Below are positions 55,898 through 64,000 of a DNA stretch of 64,000 nt, piece after piece (within the stretch, counting starts at the first letter, position 1; each line of letters starts with the position of its first letter). The notes beneath the pieces are model-generated. The model made no database searches. It saw only the letters and a program-made list of their open reading frames with translations, and had not been told where the DNA came from. This DNA comes from Streptococcus sp. SPS1. Its GTDB lineage: Bacteria > Bacillota > Bacilli > Lactobacillales > Streptococcaceae. The position numbers and the translations under genes are program-made. The stretch lies in the NCBI RefSeq assembly GCF_030439915.1, contig NZ_JAQFJG010000001.1:248001-312000 (forward strand), in the 5' to 3' direction.

Positions 55898-56368
55898 CTA
55901 GTATCTCGGATAAGGATAAAACTCTCCCTCTTCCAAGCCTACTTTTCCTTCTTCAAAGACTTCTTGGTTCCATTCCATGACGAACTCTTCTGCTTCTGGG
56001 TCTTCCAAAAAGTCCATAAGGGCGTCTAGTCCAACCTCAGCAGTATCTTTGAGGAATAGCGCAAAATAAGCTAAAAACTCACGAGAAAATCCTTTTTTAG
56101 GTAGGTAAGGAATGACCGTCAAATAGTCTTCTGCATTGACTGTTGATTTGGCAGGATTGTAAAAAAGCACTGCTTCTTCAAAGAGAATGTCATCTGATGA
56201 AACCTCTCCATCTTCATCCACCATCTCCACACCTGCAGCATTTTGCGCTTCCAATAGAAAACTCACTTCTACCGCGTGATTGCGCTTGTCCCAACTAATC
56301 TCAAAGTCAAAGGGAAAATTCTTCTCCAACTCTTCCTCTAAAACATCTAAAAATCCATATGTTGCCAT
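55898..56368 (-). CDS. DUF3013 family protein
   Basis: A 156-residue, very acidic cytoplasmic protein, starting MATYGFLDVLEEELEKNFPF, with FDFEISWDKRNHAVEVSF near residue 20. It matches the DUF3013 family found across streptococci and lactococci. No function is known. It is 18 nt upstream of the protease gene and divergent from rarA. Confidence 0.82.
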   Translation of the reverse strand: MATYGFLDVLEEELEKNFPFDFEISWDKRNHAVEVSFLLEAQNAAGVEMVDEDGEVSSDDILFEEAVLFYNPAKSTVNAEDYLTVIPYLPKKGFSREFLAYFALFLKDTAEVGLDALMDFLEDPEAEEFVMEWNQEVFEEGKVGLEEGEFYPYPRY

Positions 56369-56483
56369 TTTGTCCTCTTTCTATGCGACTCTTAAATCGC
56401 CCCGATTGCTCGGAAATATGCTAAAATAGATACTACCATCTTACCACATATACATCAGAAAATCCACGCTAGAAAGGACTGCT

Positions 56484-57755
56484 ATGCCAGACAATCTCGC
56501 GCTTCGTATGCGCCCTAAAACCATCGACCAGGTCATTGGTCAGGAACATCTGGTCGGACAAGGAAAAATCATCCGCCGCATGGTGGAAGCCAACCGCCTG
56601 TCCTCCATGATTCTCTATGGCCCTCCTGGAATCGGCAAAACCAGTATTGCCTCTGCCATCGCAGGGACGACCAAGTATGCCTTTCGAACTTTCAATGCGA
56701 CAGTAGATAGTAAAAAACGACTGCAAGAAATCGCGGAAGAGGCTAAATTTTCTGGTGGTCTCGTCCTATTGCTAGACGAGATTCATCGTCTTGACAAGAC
56801 TAAACAAGACTTCCTCTTGCCACTCTTGGAAAGTGGACTGGTCATCATGATTGGAGCAACGACTGAAAATCCTTTCTTTTCTGTCACTCCTGCCATTCGT
56901 AGCCGTGTTCAAATTTTTGAGTTGGAACCTCTGTCTAACCAAGACGTCAAAGAGGCTCTTCAGATAGCTCTAAATAACCCTGAGCGTGGTTTTGATTTTC
57001 CAGTAGAACTAGATGAGGATGCGCTGGATTTCATTGCTACCTCTACAAACGGAGACCTTCGCTCTGCCTTTAACTCACTGGACTTGGCTGTTCTTTCTAC
57101 CCCTGAGAATGACGAGGGCATCCGCCATATCACTCTAGACATCATGGAAAATAGCCTGCAGAGGAGCTACATTACCATGGATAAGGATGGGGATGGACAT
57201 TATGACGTACTCTCAGCCCTGCAAAAGTCCATACGAGGTTCGGATGTCGATGCCAGTCTTCACTATGCTGCTCGCTTGATTGAGGCTGGTGATTTGCCAA
57301 GTCTCGCTCGTCGTTTGACTGTTATCGCTTATGAAGATATCGGTTTGGCCAATCCTGAAGCCCAGATTCATACCATGACTGCTCTGGATGCTGCTCAAAA
57401 GATTGGTTTCCCAGAAGCCCGCATTCTCATTGCCAATGTCGTCATTGATTTAGCCCTTTCTCCGAAATCCAACTCAGCCTATGTAGCTATGGACAAGGCA
57501 CTTGCTGACCTCAAAACATCAGGGCACTTGCCTATTCCGCGACACCTGCGTGATGGGCACTACAGCGGTAGCAAGGAACTGGGGAATGCCCAAGACTATC
57601 TCTATCCACACAACTATCCTGGAAATTGGGTCAAGCAAGACTATCTGCCAGAAAAAATTCGTAATCATCACTATTTCCAAGCAGAAGATACTGGTAAATA
57701 TGAACGGGCTTTGTCTCAAAGAAAGGAAGCTATCGACCGTTTGCGAAAAATCTGA
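56484..57755 (+). CDS. rarA: Replication-associated recombination protein RarA
   Basis: AAA+ ATPase related to clamp loaders that acts at stalled replication forks (also called MgsA). It is 423 residues. Walker A is YGPPGIGKTSIASAI near residue 47, Walker B is LLLDEIHRLDK near residue 93, and a C-terminal tetramerisation domain has AYEDIGLANPEAQ near residue 281. It starts MPDNLALRMRPKTIDQVIGQEHLVG. Single-gene unit ahead of the 6S RNA. Confidence 0.95.
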   Translation: MPDNLALRMRPKTIDQVIGQEHLVGQGKIIRRMVEANRLSSMILYGPPGIGKTSIASAIAGTTKYAFRTFNATVDSKKRLQEIAEEAKFSGGLVLLLDEIHRLDKTKQDFLLPLLESGLVIMIGATTENPFFSVTPAIRSRVQIFELEPLSNQDVKEALQIALNNPERGFDFPVELDEDALDFIATSTNGDLRSAFNSLDLAVLSTPENDEGIRHITLDIMENSLQRSYITMDKDGDGHYDVLSALQKSIRGSDVDASLHYAARLIEAGDLPSLARRLTVIAYEDIGLANPEAQIHTMTALDAAQKIGFPEARILIANVVIDLALSPKSNSAYVAMDKALADLKTSGHLPIPRHLRDGHYSGSKELGNAQDYLYPHNYPGNWVKQDYLPEKIRNHHYFQAEDTGKYERALSQRKEAIDRLRKI

Positions 57756-57784
57756 AATCCTTTTCAAAAAATTGCACTTTCCTC

Positions 57785-57812
57785 TTGATTTTTTTTGAAA
57801 AAGTGGTATCAT
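57785..57812 (+). promoter_or_regulatory. Promoter of 6S RNA
   Basis: TTGATT, a 16-nt spacer and TATCAT with a TGG extension, placing the transcription start near 57819-57821. Confidence 0.65.
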
Positions 57813-57819
57813 ATAAACA

Positions 57820-58014
57820 TAGAAACGCTGTGGTGTACGACTTCACACTTAAGTGTTGACCGACTATTTTTTGTATTATTAGGGAAACAAAAGTCTTCTA
57901 ACAGCATGTAGGCCGTCTCACACGGAAACAGCTTCAGTTAGAGCGAGTTGCCCACCTGCTTAATTGCGCGGGTTCAATACAAACCGTGAAGTTTCGGCAC
58001 CAATACAGCTTTTT
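57820..58014 (+). ncRNA. ssrS: 6S RNA
   Basis: An untranslated ~195-nt segment with its own promoter. The 5' end GCTGT-GGTG pairs with the 3' end CACC-ATACAGC to close a long rod, and the internal arms (for example ACCGACTAT, and ACCTGC against GCGGGT) allow a large central bubble, as in 6S RNAs that mimic open promoters and bind sigma-A RNA polymerase. It ends in a T-run just before tRNA-Lys, a location I associate with pneumococcal 6S RNA. Identified by structure and context, not by a covariance model. Confidence 0.75.
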
Positions 58015-58019
58015 TATTT

Positions 58020-58092
58020 GCCTCCTTAGCTCAGCTGGCAGAGCAGCGGACTCTTAATCCGTGGGTCACAGGTTCGATCCCTGTAGGGGGCA
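58020..58092 (+). tRNA. tRNA-Lys (CUU)
   Basis: A 73-nt cloverleaf: acceptor GCCTCCT/AGGGGGC with one U-G pair and discriminator A, D-arm GCTC/GAGC, anticodon stem CGGAC/GTCCG-type with loop CTCTTAA (anticodon CTT), and T-arm with GGTTCGATCC. The CCA end is not encoded. It reads the Lys codon AAG. Confidence 0.96.
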
Positions 58093-58107
58093 TCTACATA
58101 CAACAGG

Positions 58108-58133
58108 AAAAGCCTTGAGTAAAGGCTTTTTTT
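58108..58133 (+). terminator. Terminator after tRNA-Lys
   Basis: AAAAGCCTT and AAGGCTTTT form a stem with a 6-nt loop and a T-run. Confidence 0.88.
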
Positions 58134-58252
58134 CGTATCTGTTCTACTTTTGGTCAACCAATGGATATTAAAGATATAATTTTGTAAACACCCTTTCCAG
58201 ATAGCTCTAATCTGATTGCACTTAAAATTTTAAAAAATTTAAAACAAAAGTC

Positions 58253-58302
58253 TTGCTTTTCTTTTAATTTATGCTATACTTGTTCTTGCGCCTGATACAA
58301 GT
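58253..58302 (+). promoter_or_regulatory. Promoter and operator of the Rrf2 gene
   Basis: TTGCTT, a 16-nt spacer and TATACT with a TGC extension. The -10 runs into ACTTGT ... ACAAGT (58278-58302), an inverted repeat whose half-sites recur at 58792. Autorepression by the Rrf2 protein is likely. Confidence 0.65.
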
Positions 58303-58322
58303 TTATCAAAAGAGGAGTTCAG

Positions 58323-58754
58323 ATGGATACAAAATTCTCAGTTGCTTTGCATATCTTAACAATGATTAGTGAAAGCAAGGAAACCTTAAGTTCTCAAGCA
58401 CTAGCTACTAGTGTCGGGACCAATGCTAGTTACATTCGAAAAGTGATCGCCTTGTTGAAAAATGCAGATTTGATTCATTCCCAGCAAGGAAAAACAGGCT
58501 ATCAACTCAGTAAGTCTCCAAAGAAAATGACTTTACTAGAGATCTACTATGCTACTCAAGAAATCAATCACATTAGTTTATTCCCTGTTCATCAAAATAG
58601 TAATCCCGATTGTCCCGTTGGAAAACATATCCAAGGAGCAGTTTCGCCGCTTTTCGCTAGTGCCGAATCTCAATTAGAGAAGGAATTAGCAAATCAAACT
58701 TTAGAAGATGTCATTGACAATCTATATAAACAAGCCAAACAAGTCCGAAACTGA
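58323..58754 (+). CDS. Rrf2-family regulator
   Basis: A 143-residue winged-helix regulator of the Rrf2 family (TSVGTNASYIRKVIALLKNADL near residue 29 is the recognition region). Only one Cys (in NPDCPVG near residue 100) is present, so it lacks the three-cysteine iron-sulfur cluster of IscR/NsrR and belongs with the YwnA-like members. It precedes an oxidoreductase, hydrolase and SDR operon that carries a related half-site arrangement. Control of that operon is inferred. Confidence 0.88.
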   Translation: MDTKFSVALHILTMISESKETLSSQALATSVGTNASYIRKVIALLKNADLIHSQQGKTGYQLSKSPKKMTLLEIYYATQEINHISLFPVHQNSNPDCPVGKHIQGAVSPLFASAESQLEKELANQTLEDVIDNLYKQAKQVRN

Positions 58755-58776
58755 TTTGCTTACAAATCAGTTTTTA
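58750..58776 (+). terminator. Terminator of the Rrf2 gene
   Basis: AACTGATTTG and CAAATCAGTT form a 10-bp stem with a 4-nt loop and TTT tail. It includes the stop codon. Confidence 0.8.
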
Positions 58777-58791
58777 CTAAAAACAACATGT

Positions 58792-58812
58792 ACTTGTATC
58801 TAATTCAAGTAT
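58792..58812 (+). promoter_or_regulatory. Operator-like palindrome before the oxidoreductase operon
   Basis: TACTTG and CAAGTA enclose 9 nt and are followed by TATACA, a possible -10. The half-sites ACTTGTATC and CAAGTATA also occur in the Rrf2 promoter (on the other strand), with wider spacing. Confidence 0.6.
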
Positions 58813-58845
58813 ACATAGTCGTATTAAAAAAGAAAAGATAAGACA

Positions 58846-59850
58846 ATGAAAGCCGCACAACACACTACTTATAACAAAAATAATATCACACTGAACATCA
58901 CAGAAATCGCTAAACCAAGTATTACAGACAAAGAAGTTTTAGTTAAAGTCACCGCAGCTGGTGTTAATCCTCTCGATAACATGATCTCTCGTGGTGAGGT
59001 TAAGATGATTGTTCCCTGCAAACTTCCTCAAACTGCAGGTAACGAAGTGGTTGGTATCGTTGAAAGCATTGGCAAGAAAGTTAACAACTTTCAGGTAGGA
59101 GATCGTGTCTTTGGCCGTCTGCCACTTGATCATATCGGCGCCTTTGCAGAATACGTAGCTGTCAATAGCCAAGCCTTAGCCAAGGTTCCAGACTATCTAT
59201 CAGACGAGGAAGCAGCTGCTGTTCCTCTTACTGCCTTGACTATCATGCAGGCTCTTGACCTCATGGGCGCTCAAGCTGGGAAAACGATCTTTATTTCTGG
59301 TGGTACTGGAGGTGTCGGTGGAATGGCCATTCCGATTGCCAAGGCCAAAGGTTTGAAGGTCATCACCAATGGAGCTGGAGATAACGCTGAGCGTGTCTTG
59401 AAACTAGGAGCAGATAGATTTATCGATTACAAAACAGAGGATTACACAAAAACCGTTAGCCAGGTTGATTATGTTCTCGATACTCTCGGTGGAGCTGAAA
59501 CTGAAAAACAAATGTCTATCATGAAAAAAGATGGTCAGCTTGTTTCCCTTCGTGCTATGCCAAACGGTGCCTTTGCCAAACGCATGAATCTACCAAAATG
59601 GAAACAGATGATTCTTGGCTTAGCAGGTCGCAAATTTGATAAAATAGCGAAAAAATATGGCGTCCACTACCATTTTATCTTTGTAGGAAGCAATGGCGCT
59701 CAATTACAAGAGGTAGCTGACCTCTTTAGCAAATTAGAAATCAAACCCTCTATCGATACAGTTTATCCATTTGAAGAGGTAAATAGCGCTTTGGACAAGG
59801 TTGCTAACGGTCGCTCTCGTGGTAAAACAGTTCTCAGCTTTAAGAAATAA
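58846..59850 (+). CDS. MDR-family NADP-dependent quinone oxidoreductase-like protein
   Basis: A 334-residue medium-chain reductase. The GroES-like domain (about 1-125) lacks the catalytic zinc cysteines. The cofactor domain has FISGGTGGVGGMAIPIAK near residue 147, fitting the QOR/enoyl-reductase branch that reduces quinones or reactive carbonyls. It is the first gene of a three-gene operon downstream of the Rrf2 regulator, and AT-rich leader sequence with an operator-like palindrome precedes it. Confidence 0.86.
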   Translation: MKAAQHTTYNKNNITLNITEIAKPSITDKEVLVKVTAAGVNPLDNMISRGEVKMIVPCKLPQTAGNEVVGIVESIGKKVNNFQVGDRVFGRLPLDHIGAFAEYVAVNSQALAKVPDYLSDEEAAAVPLTALTIMQALDLMGAQAGKTIFISGGTGGVGGMAIPIAKAKGLKVITNGAGDNAERVLKLGADRFIDYKTEDYTKTVSQVDYVLDTLGGAETEKQMSIMKKDGQLVSLRAMPNGAFAKRMNLPKWKQMILGLAGRKFDKIAKKYGVHYHFIFVGSNGAQLQEVADLFSKLEIKPSIDTVYPFEEVNSALDKVANGRSRGKTVLSFKK

Positions 59851-59864
59851 AAAAGGAAAAAATC

Positions 59865-60701
59865 ATGTCATATATTACAACAAAAAATCAATACATCACA
59901 GTCGACGGGAACAAAATCTCTTATCGCGAACTTAGTAAAGGCAAATCAAAACTACCTCTTCTGATGCTAGTCCATTTGGCAGCAACTCTCGATAACTGGG
60001 ATCCTAAACTCTTAGACCTGATTACTGAAAAGCACCATATCATTGTAGTCGATCTTCCTGGTGTTGGAGCTAGTCAGGGCAAAGTTGCTCCGACTATTCC
60101 TGGAATGGCTGAGCAGACAATTGACTTTGTAAAAGCGCTTGGTTACGATAAAATCAATCTTCTTGGCCTTTCTATGGGAGGTATGATTGCCCAAGAAATC
60201 ATCCGAATAAATCCTACTCTAGTCAATCGTTTGATCTTGGCTGGAACAGGACCTCGAGGTGGAAAAGAGGTCGATAAGGTAACAGGGAAAACCTTTAACT
60301 ATATGTTTAAAGCGGGACTCGAGCTCATCGATCCTAAACGCTATATCTTCTATAATCATGATAAACAAGGGAAAATTGAAGCCTTGAAAGTCCTAGGACG
60401 AATGGGGATGAGAACAAAGGAATTTGCGGATAAAGACATGAACCTATCAGGATTCCTAACTCAACTCAAAGCTATTAAACGGTGGGGGAAAGATCCTCAG
60501 GACGACCTAAGATTTATCACTCAACCAACCTTAATCGTCAACGGGGATAAGGATATGCAGGTTCCAACGGAAAATTCTTATGATATGCATGAAAAAATAA
60601 AAGATAGTAAACTGATTATCTATCCAAATGCTGGCCACGGTTCGATCTTCCAATATGCAGACGAATTTTCAACAGAACTAATAGCTTTCTTGGAGGACTA
60701 A
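59865..60701 (+). CDS. Alpha/beta hydrolase
   Basis: A 278-residue alpha/beta-hydrolase. The nucleophile elbow is LLGLSMGGMIAQE near residue 102, the acid residue is probably in VNGDKDMQVP near residue 225, and the catalytic His is in PNAGHGSIFQ near residue 253. There is no signal peptide. It lies 14 nt after the oxidoreductase gene. The substrate is unknown; an esterase or lactonase role is possible. Confidence 0.85.
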   Translation: MSYITTKNQYITVDGNKISYRELSKGKSKLPLLMLVHLAATLDNWDPKLLDLITEKHHIIVVDLPGVGASQGKVAPTIPGMAEQTIDFVKALGYDKINLLGLSMGGMIAQEIIRINPTLVNRLILAGTGPRGGKEVDKVTGKTFNYMFKAGLELIDPKRYIFYNHDKQGKIEALKVLGRMGMRTKEFADKDMNLSGFLTQLKAIKRWGKDPQDDLRFITQPTLIVNGDKDMQVPTENSYDMHEKIKDSKLIIYPNAGHGSIFQYADEFSTELIAFLED

Positions 60702-60702
60702 T

Positions 60703-61581
60703 ATGGTCAAAACCATTCTGATTACAGGTGCTACTGACGGTATCGGTAAACATTTGGCAAAGAAATTGGCCAGTGAAGGGCATCATGTCATCCTCCATGG
60801 TCGCAATCCTCAAAAACTTGAGCTGGCGCTTCAAGAGGTTCGGGCAGTTTCCTTGATAGGCAGAGTTTCTAACTACCTTGCCGATTTTTCCAAATTAGAC
60901 GATGTTTATCGATTTGTAGAGGAAATCAAGCGAGACTTTCAAAGTATCGATGTCTTATTTAACAATGCAGGCCTGTATGCTGGAAAAGAACGAAAAGCGA
61001 GTGCTGAAAATGTCGAGTTGACTTTTATGTTATCCGTTCTCGTTCCCTATATATTAACAACTGAGCTAAGTTCCTTGTTAGAAAAAGCGGCTGACGGCCG
61101 TGTTATCAATACTTCTTCCTATATGCATCATTTTGCCAAGGTTAAGGATTTAGACTTTGGATTTGAGAACAGCTATAATCCAGGATTGGCCTACAATAAT
61201 TCCAAACTTTACACTATTTGGATGACACGCTATCTGGCCAGAGAATTCTTTCTAAAAGATTCAAGCATCACCATCAATGCCTATCATCCAGGTTTGATTT
61301 CAACCAACTTAGGGAATGATTCCAGTGATGAAAAGGCGAAAAAGTCTCTCTTCGGACGCTTGATGAAGTCACTCTCTAAGAATTTAAACGAGGGAATTAA
61401 AACAGGCTACTACCTCACCTTATCAGAAGAAATCACTGGTTTGACTGGCTACTATTTTGATGAGAAGAAAGTGAAATCTGTATCTGAAAAAGCCTATACT
61501 TTTGAGAAAGCTCGAGATTTAATCACTTACTGTAATGATAAAATTAAGTTATTCAAACAGAAATCTGCTCTGCTTAATTAG
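60703..61581 (+). CDS. SDR-family NAD(P)-dependent oxidoreductase
   Basis: A 292-residue short-chain dehydrogenase. The cofactor motif is TGATDGIGKHLAKKL near residue 8, NNAGLY is near residue 86, and the active site has NTSSYMH near residue 132 with YNNSKLYT (YxxxK) near residue 162. It resembles retinol-dehydrogenase-like SDRs. It begins one base after the hydrolase stop and ends the operon at a strong terminator. Confidence 0.85.
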   Translation: MVKTILITGATDGIGKHLAKKLASEGHHVILHGRNPQKLELALQEVRAVSLIGRVSNYLADFSKLDDVYRFVEEIKRDFQSIDVLFNNAGLYAGKERKASAENVELTFMLSVLVPYILTTELSSLLEKAADGRVINTSSYMHHFAKVKDLDFGFENSYNPGLAYNNSKLYTIWMTRYLAREFFLKDSSITINAYHPGLISTNLGNDSSDEKAKKSLFGRLMKSLSKNLNEGIKTGYYLTLSEEITGLTGYYFDEKKVKSVSEKAYTFEKARDLITYCNDKIKLFKQKSALLN

Positions 61582-61622
61582 AAAAAAGTTCTCTTTCCAT
61601 TTTGCTAGAAAGAGAACTTTTT
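61582..61622. terminator. Bidirectional terminator between SDR and sucrose hydrolase genes
   Basis: AAAAAAGTTCTCTTTC and GAAAGAGAACTTTTT form a 13-bp or longer stem with a 10-nt loop, with A- and T-runs on both sides. Confidence 0.9.
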
Positions 61623-61645
61623 CTTTAGGAGAAATAACTTAATTT

Positions 61646-62965
61646 TTAATCGATTCGTGATAGCTCAGCTGGCACCGTTAAGTAATAAGTTGCCGTCAAG
61701 CTTGCTTCACCTTGATTGACAAAAATCTCGATGGAATTTTTATCTAAAATAACATCCAATTCTTTAGCTTCAATATCTACATACCGTCGACTAGTGTCCT
61801 GTTCTTCTTCACCTAGAATTTTTTGAACAAGATGGCTACGATCAATGTAAACTTGCTGCGCATTACTGTCATAACCAAATTCAAGATAATCTGTATCATT
61901 TCCTAAATGGTAATGACAATCTTTATCTATTTGGATGTGATATTGGCCTTTTTTAACAGGGAATTGTCTTAGTTTGCCATCTTCCAACCTTAGAATTCTA
62001 GGTAAAGTCATGGCACATGCCCACTTGTGTTCTTGGTCATGGGTTGGAAGGGTACGCCCCCATGTCTGCATCCAAGCAATCAGGATACGACGATTTTGAT
62101 CGTCCAACAATGTTTGAGGCGCATAGAAGTCTTGTCCATGATCAATTTCTTGAACTGATTCTGGGATAAAACGTTTTTCTCCCCAATCTACCTTACCCGT
62201 GAACAAAACCGATGAGTTGATGTTATGATATGAGTCTCCCTCACGCTGATAACGCATGGGTGACATAATAAGGCAATCCTTCCCATCTAACTCAAAGTAA
62301 TCTGGGCATTCCCACATAAAGCCTTGGTGTTCTACCCCTTTTAAAAAGATGGATTCGAACTGCCATTCTACTAGGTTATCGGACCCTAGTAGAACGATAC
62401 AGCCTACATTATCCTTGTGTTTGGCAGCTACTACGGAGTAATAGCGTCCATCTTTTTCAAAGAGTTTTGGATCACGGAAATCAGCAGCAATCAACTCATC
62501 TGGCAAGTCTGCTCCAGTTGCAACTGGATTTTGTTCAATCTTTTCAAAGTGAATCCCGTCGTCTGAAAATGCTATATTTTGCACTTGACGAACACCGGTT
62601 TCTTCTTCGATATGCCCAGTATACATGAGCCAGAGGCGATCGTCTTTGACGATAGCTGATCCTGAGAAGCAACCATTGCGGTCGTAGTCTTGGTCAGGAG
62701 CAAGTGCCACAGGCAAGTGCTCCCAAGTCACCAAGTCCTTACTTTTAGCATGACCCCAGTGCATAGGCCCCCAAACACTATCATATGGATAGAATTGATA
62801 AAAGAGATGGTATTCTCCACGAAAATAGACAAATCCATTTGGATCATTGATCCAACCAATCTCAGCTGAAAAATGTTCTTTAGGCTTATATTGAGTATTT
62901 ACGAGATGTTTATTTTCTGCTATAAAACGATTGGCTTTTTCTACTGTGTATTTCTTATCTCCCAT
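61646..62965 (-). CDS. scrB: GH32 sucrose-6-phosphate hydrolase / beta-fructosidase
   Basis: A 439-residue family-32 glycoside hydrolase from the ATG at MGDKKYTVEKAN, with AGAGG upstream; a TTG two codons earlier is possible. The nucleophile motif is GWINDPNGF near residue 38, the transition-state Asp is in AADFRDPKLF near residue 161, and the acid/base Glu is in MWECPDYF near residue 215. There is no signal peptide, so it acts in the cytoplasm. It follows a sugar-binding protein of the sucrose ABC system by 9 nt, so the substrate is probably sucrose or sucrose-like oligosaccharides taken up by that transporter. Confidence 0.9.
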   Translation of the reverse strand: MGDKKYTVEKANRFIAENKHLVNTQYKPKEHFSAEIGWINDPNGFVYFRGEYHLFYQFYPYDSVWGPMHWGHAKSKDLVTWEHLPVALAPDQDYDRNGCFSGSAIVKDDRLWLMYTGHIEEETGVRQVQNIAFSDDGIHFEKIEQNPVATGADLPDELIAADFRDPKLFEKDGRYYSVVAAKHKDNVGCIVLLGSDNLVEWQFESIFLKGVEHQGFMWECPDYFELDGKDCLIMSPMRYQREGDSYHNINSSVLFTGKVDWGEKRFIPESVQEIDHGQDFYAPQTLLDDQNRRILIAWMQTWGRTLPTHDQEHKWACAMTLPRILRLEDGKLRQFPVKKGQYHIQIDKDCHYHLGNDTDYLEFGYDSNAQQVYIDRSHLVQKILGEEEQDTSRRYVDIEAKELDVILDKNSIEIFVNQGEASLTATYYLTVPAELSRID

Positions 62966-62974
62966 AATCAACCT

Positions 62975-64000
62975 CTAGTTTTTGTTTGCTTGGTATTGGT
63001 CGTAATATTTTTGTTTAATAGCGAGGTAATCTGAAAGTCCGTATTTTTCAAGCTCTTTCTTGTAATCATCCCACTCAGCATCAATATTGCCATTTACAAT
63101 CCATTCAGCACGTTTACGGTAGATATAGTCATTCATATCTGCCTCGATATGGGCAATCTTGTCCAAATCTTCCTGTGTCATAAAGACTCTTGGATAGTTA
63201 TTGTCATTGCTCATGTAAGGAACATAATATTCTTTGATAAGATCCAAACGCCATTTGGCATCGTCAGGCATAGTTGTCACTTTACCATAGTATGAATCTA
63301 GGATAGCTAGTGGTCCTCCTACTTCAGTCTTTTGACGAAGTTCTGCTGGTGCAGTTCCGTTTAGTGGTAAGTGTTTGAGGCTGTTAGTTGCTTGGTCAAA
63401 TTCAAAGATGTTTTGTTGTTTGTCATCTCCGTAAGTTCCCCAGTTATTTTGCACAGATTGGAGTGGAGCGTATTGTGCATCAATCCATTTAGCTGTCAAT
63501 TCTAGGTTTTTGTTTACACTAGTAATAACCATCTTGTCACGCGCAAATCCCATACCGTTTGTACGAGCTACGTGTTTTTGACCACTTGGCCCAGCAAGTA
63601 CTGGTAAAACATCATAACTTTCATTACTTCCAGTAACATTACTCTTATCCCATGTAAAGTAAACACCAAATTTCTGATCATGACCTTTAGCAATGTAACT
63701 ATTCCAATCATGTTCGAAAGCTTCTTTATCAATCAAGCCTTTTTCTTGCAATTGACGGATAAATTTGACACCTTCTTTATAGTTATCATTATCTGCTGTG
63801 AAGTCAACTTTGCCATCATTTCCAACTACTAAATGATCATCGTTATCCCCTATACCAAATGCAGCAAATAGGAATTTAAAATCTTCGTTTCCGTTACCAC
63901 TAATAAATGTAAATGGAATTTCATCAGCCTCTCCATTTCCATTTGGATCCCCGTTTTTGAAAGCTTCTAGGACTTTAATCAGATCATCAGTAGTTTTTGG
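62975..64000 (-). CDS. susX: Sugar-binding lipoprotein of sucrose-type ABC transporter (C-terminal part)
   Basis: The window holds 341 codons from the C-terminal side; the start and signal peptide lie beyond 64000. The reading continues in frame from the window end (PKTTDDLIKVLEAFKNGDPN) into MQEKGL-type sequence at 63751, so an apparent internal start there is not the true one. The NGNGEADEIPFTF stretch and the C-terminal KRAEWIVNGNIDAEWDDYKKE are typical of the DUF3502-bearing binding proteins of this class. In pneumococci this protein, next to the GH32 gene, is SusX. Confidence 0.85.
   Translation of the reverse strand, partial: PKTTDDLIKVLEAFKNGDPNGNGEADEIPFTFISGNGNEDFKFLFAAFGIGDNDDHLVVGNDGKVDFTADNDNYKEGVKFIRQLQEKGLIDKEAFEHDWNSYIAKGHDQKFGVYFTWDKSNVTGSNESYDVLPVLAGPSGQKHVARTNGMGFARDKMVITSVNKNLELTAKWIDAQYAPLQSVQNNWGTYGDDKQQNIFEFDQATNSLKHLPLNGTAPAELRQKTEVGGPLAILDSYYGKVTTMPDDAKWRLDLIKEYYVPYMSNDNNYPRVFMTQEDLDKIAHIEADMNDYIYRKRAEWIVNGNIDAEWDDYKKELEKYGLSDYLAIKQKYYDQYQANKN

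Overview
The window is chromosomal DNA from a low-GC streptococcus of the mitis group: Streptococcus pneumoniae or a close relative such as S. mitis or S. pseudopneumoniae. The evidence is the pneumococcal-type gene order (ftsA, murF-ddl-recR-pbp2b, the nan locus, recG-alr-acpS-aro-secA, der-dnaI-dnaB-nrdR, trx, pepF-rsmE-prmA, sucrose genes), five BOX-type interspersed repeats, and protein sequences that read as familiar pneumococcal versions. Everything was read by eye; no database was searched.

Layout. 1-7.4 kb (minus): cell-wall and division genes: the start of ftsA, a membrane protein, a Nudix hydrolase, murF, ddl, recR and pbp2b. pbp2b carries the substitutions known from penicillin-resistant mosaic alleles. 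7.5-22.5 kb: sialic-acid catabolism. A NanR-like RpiR regulator faces a lyase plus ROK kinase operon. Next come nanE with a SatABC-like transporter and a YhcH protein, then a second operon (YhcH, binding protein, two permeases, oxidoreductase). Three promoters carry cre-like CcpA sites. No sialidase gene is present: the places where pneumococci carry nanB and nanA hold BOX elements, a dead ORF fragment and an apparently orphaned promoter. A RelBE-like toxin-antitoxin pair sits between two copies of a palindromic terminator. 22.8-24.4 kb: an acetyl esterase and a tandemly duplicated 20-residue peptide gene.

24.4-38.1 kb (minus): two housekeeping blocks, secA-aro-aro-acpS-alr-recG and nrdR-dnaB-dnaI-nitroreductase-der. 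38.2-41.8 kb (plus): a GntR regulator with an ABC transporter, then an ABC exporter. 42-47.8 kb: lrgAB, a cysteine-rich MarR regulator with a thioredoxin operon, a queCDEF operon behind a preQ1-I-type riboswitch, and an aquaporin. 48-50.6 kb: an acetoin-reductase-like SDR, a DUF2785 protein, and a HxlR regulator divergent from a SnoaL-like protein.

50.7-57.8 kb: pepF, rsmE, prmA, a Nudix hydrolase, a site-2-type protease, a DUF3013 protein and rarA, followed by 6S RNA and tRNA-Lys(CUU). 58.3-61.6 kb: an Rrf2 regulator with an oxidoreductase, hydrolase and SDR operon. 61.6-64 kb: a GH32 sucrose hydrolase and the C-terminal part of a sugar-binding lipoprotein that runs off the window.

The nan genes form a scavenging pathway: import of free sialic acid, lyase, kinase and epimerase, under catabolite control and NanR. 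Without a sialidase in this window, the cell would need sialic acid released by other enzymes or organisms, or a sialidase encoded elsewhere. The ~1 kb between 21822 and 22872 has no intact gene. It holds two BOX elements, one ORF fragment, a promoter with a cre site and a palindrome.
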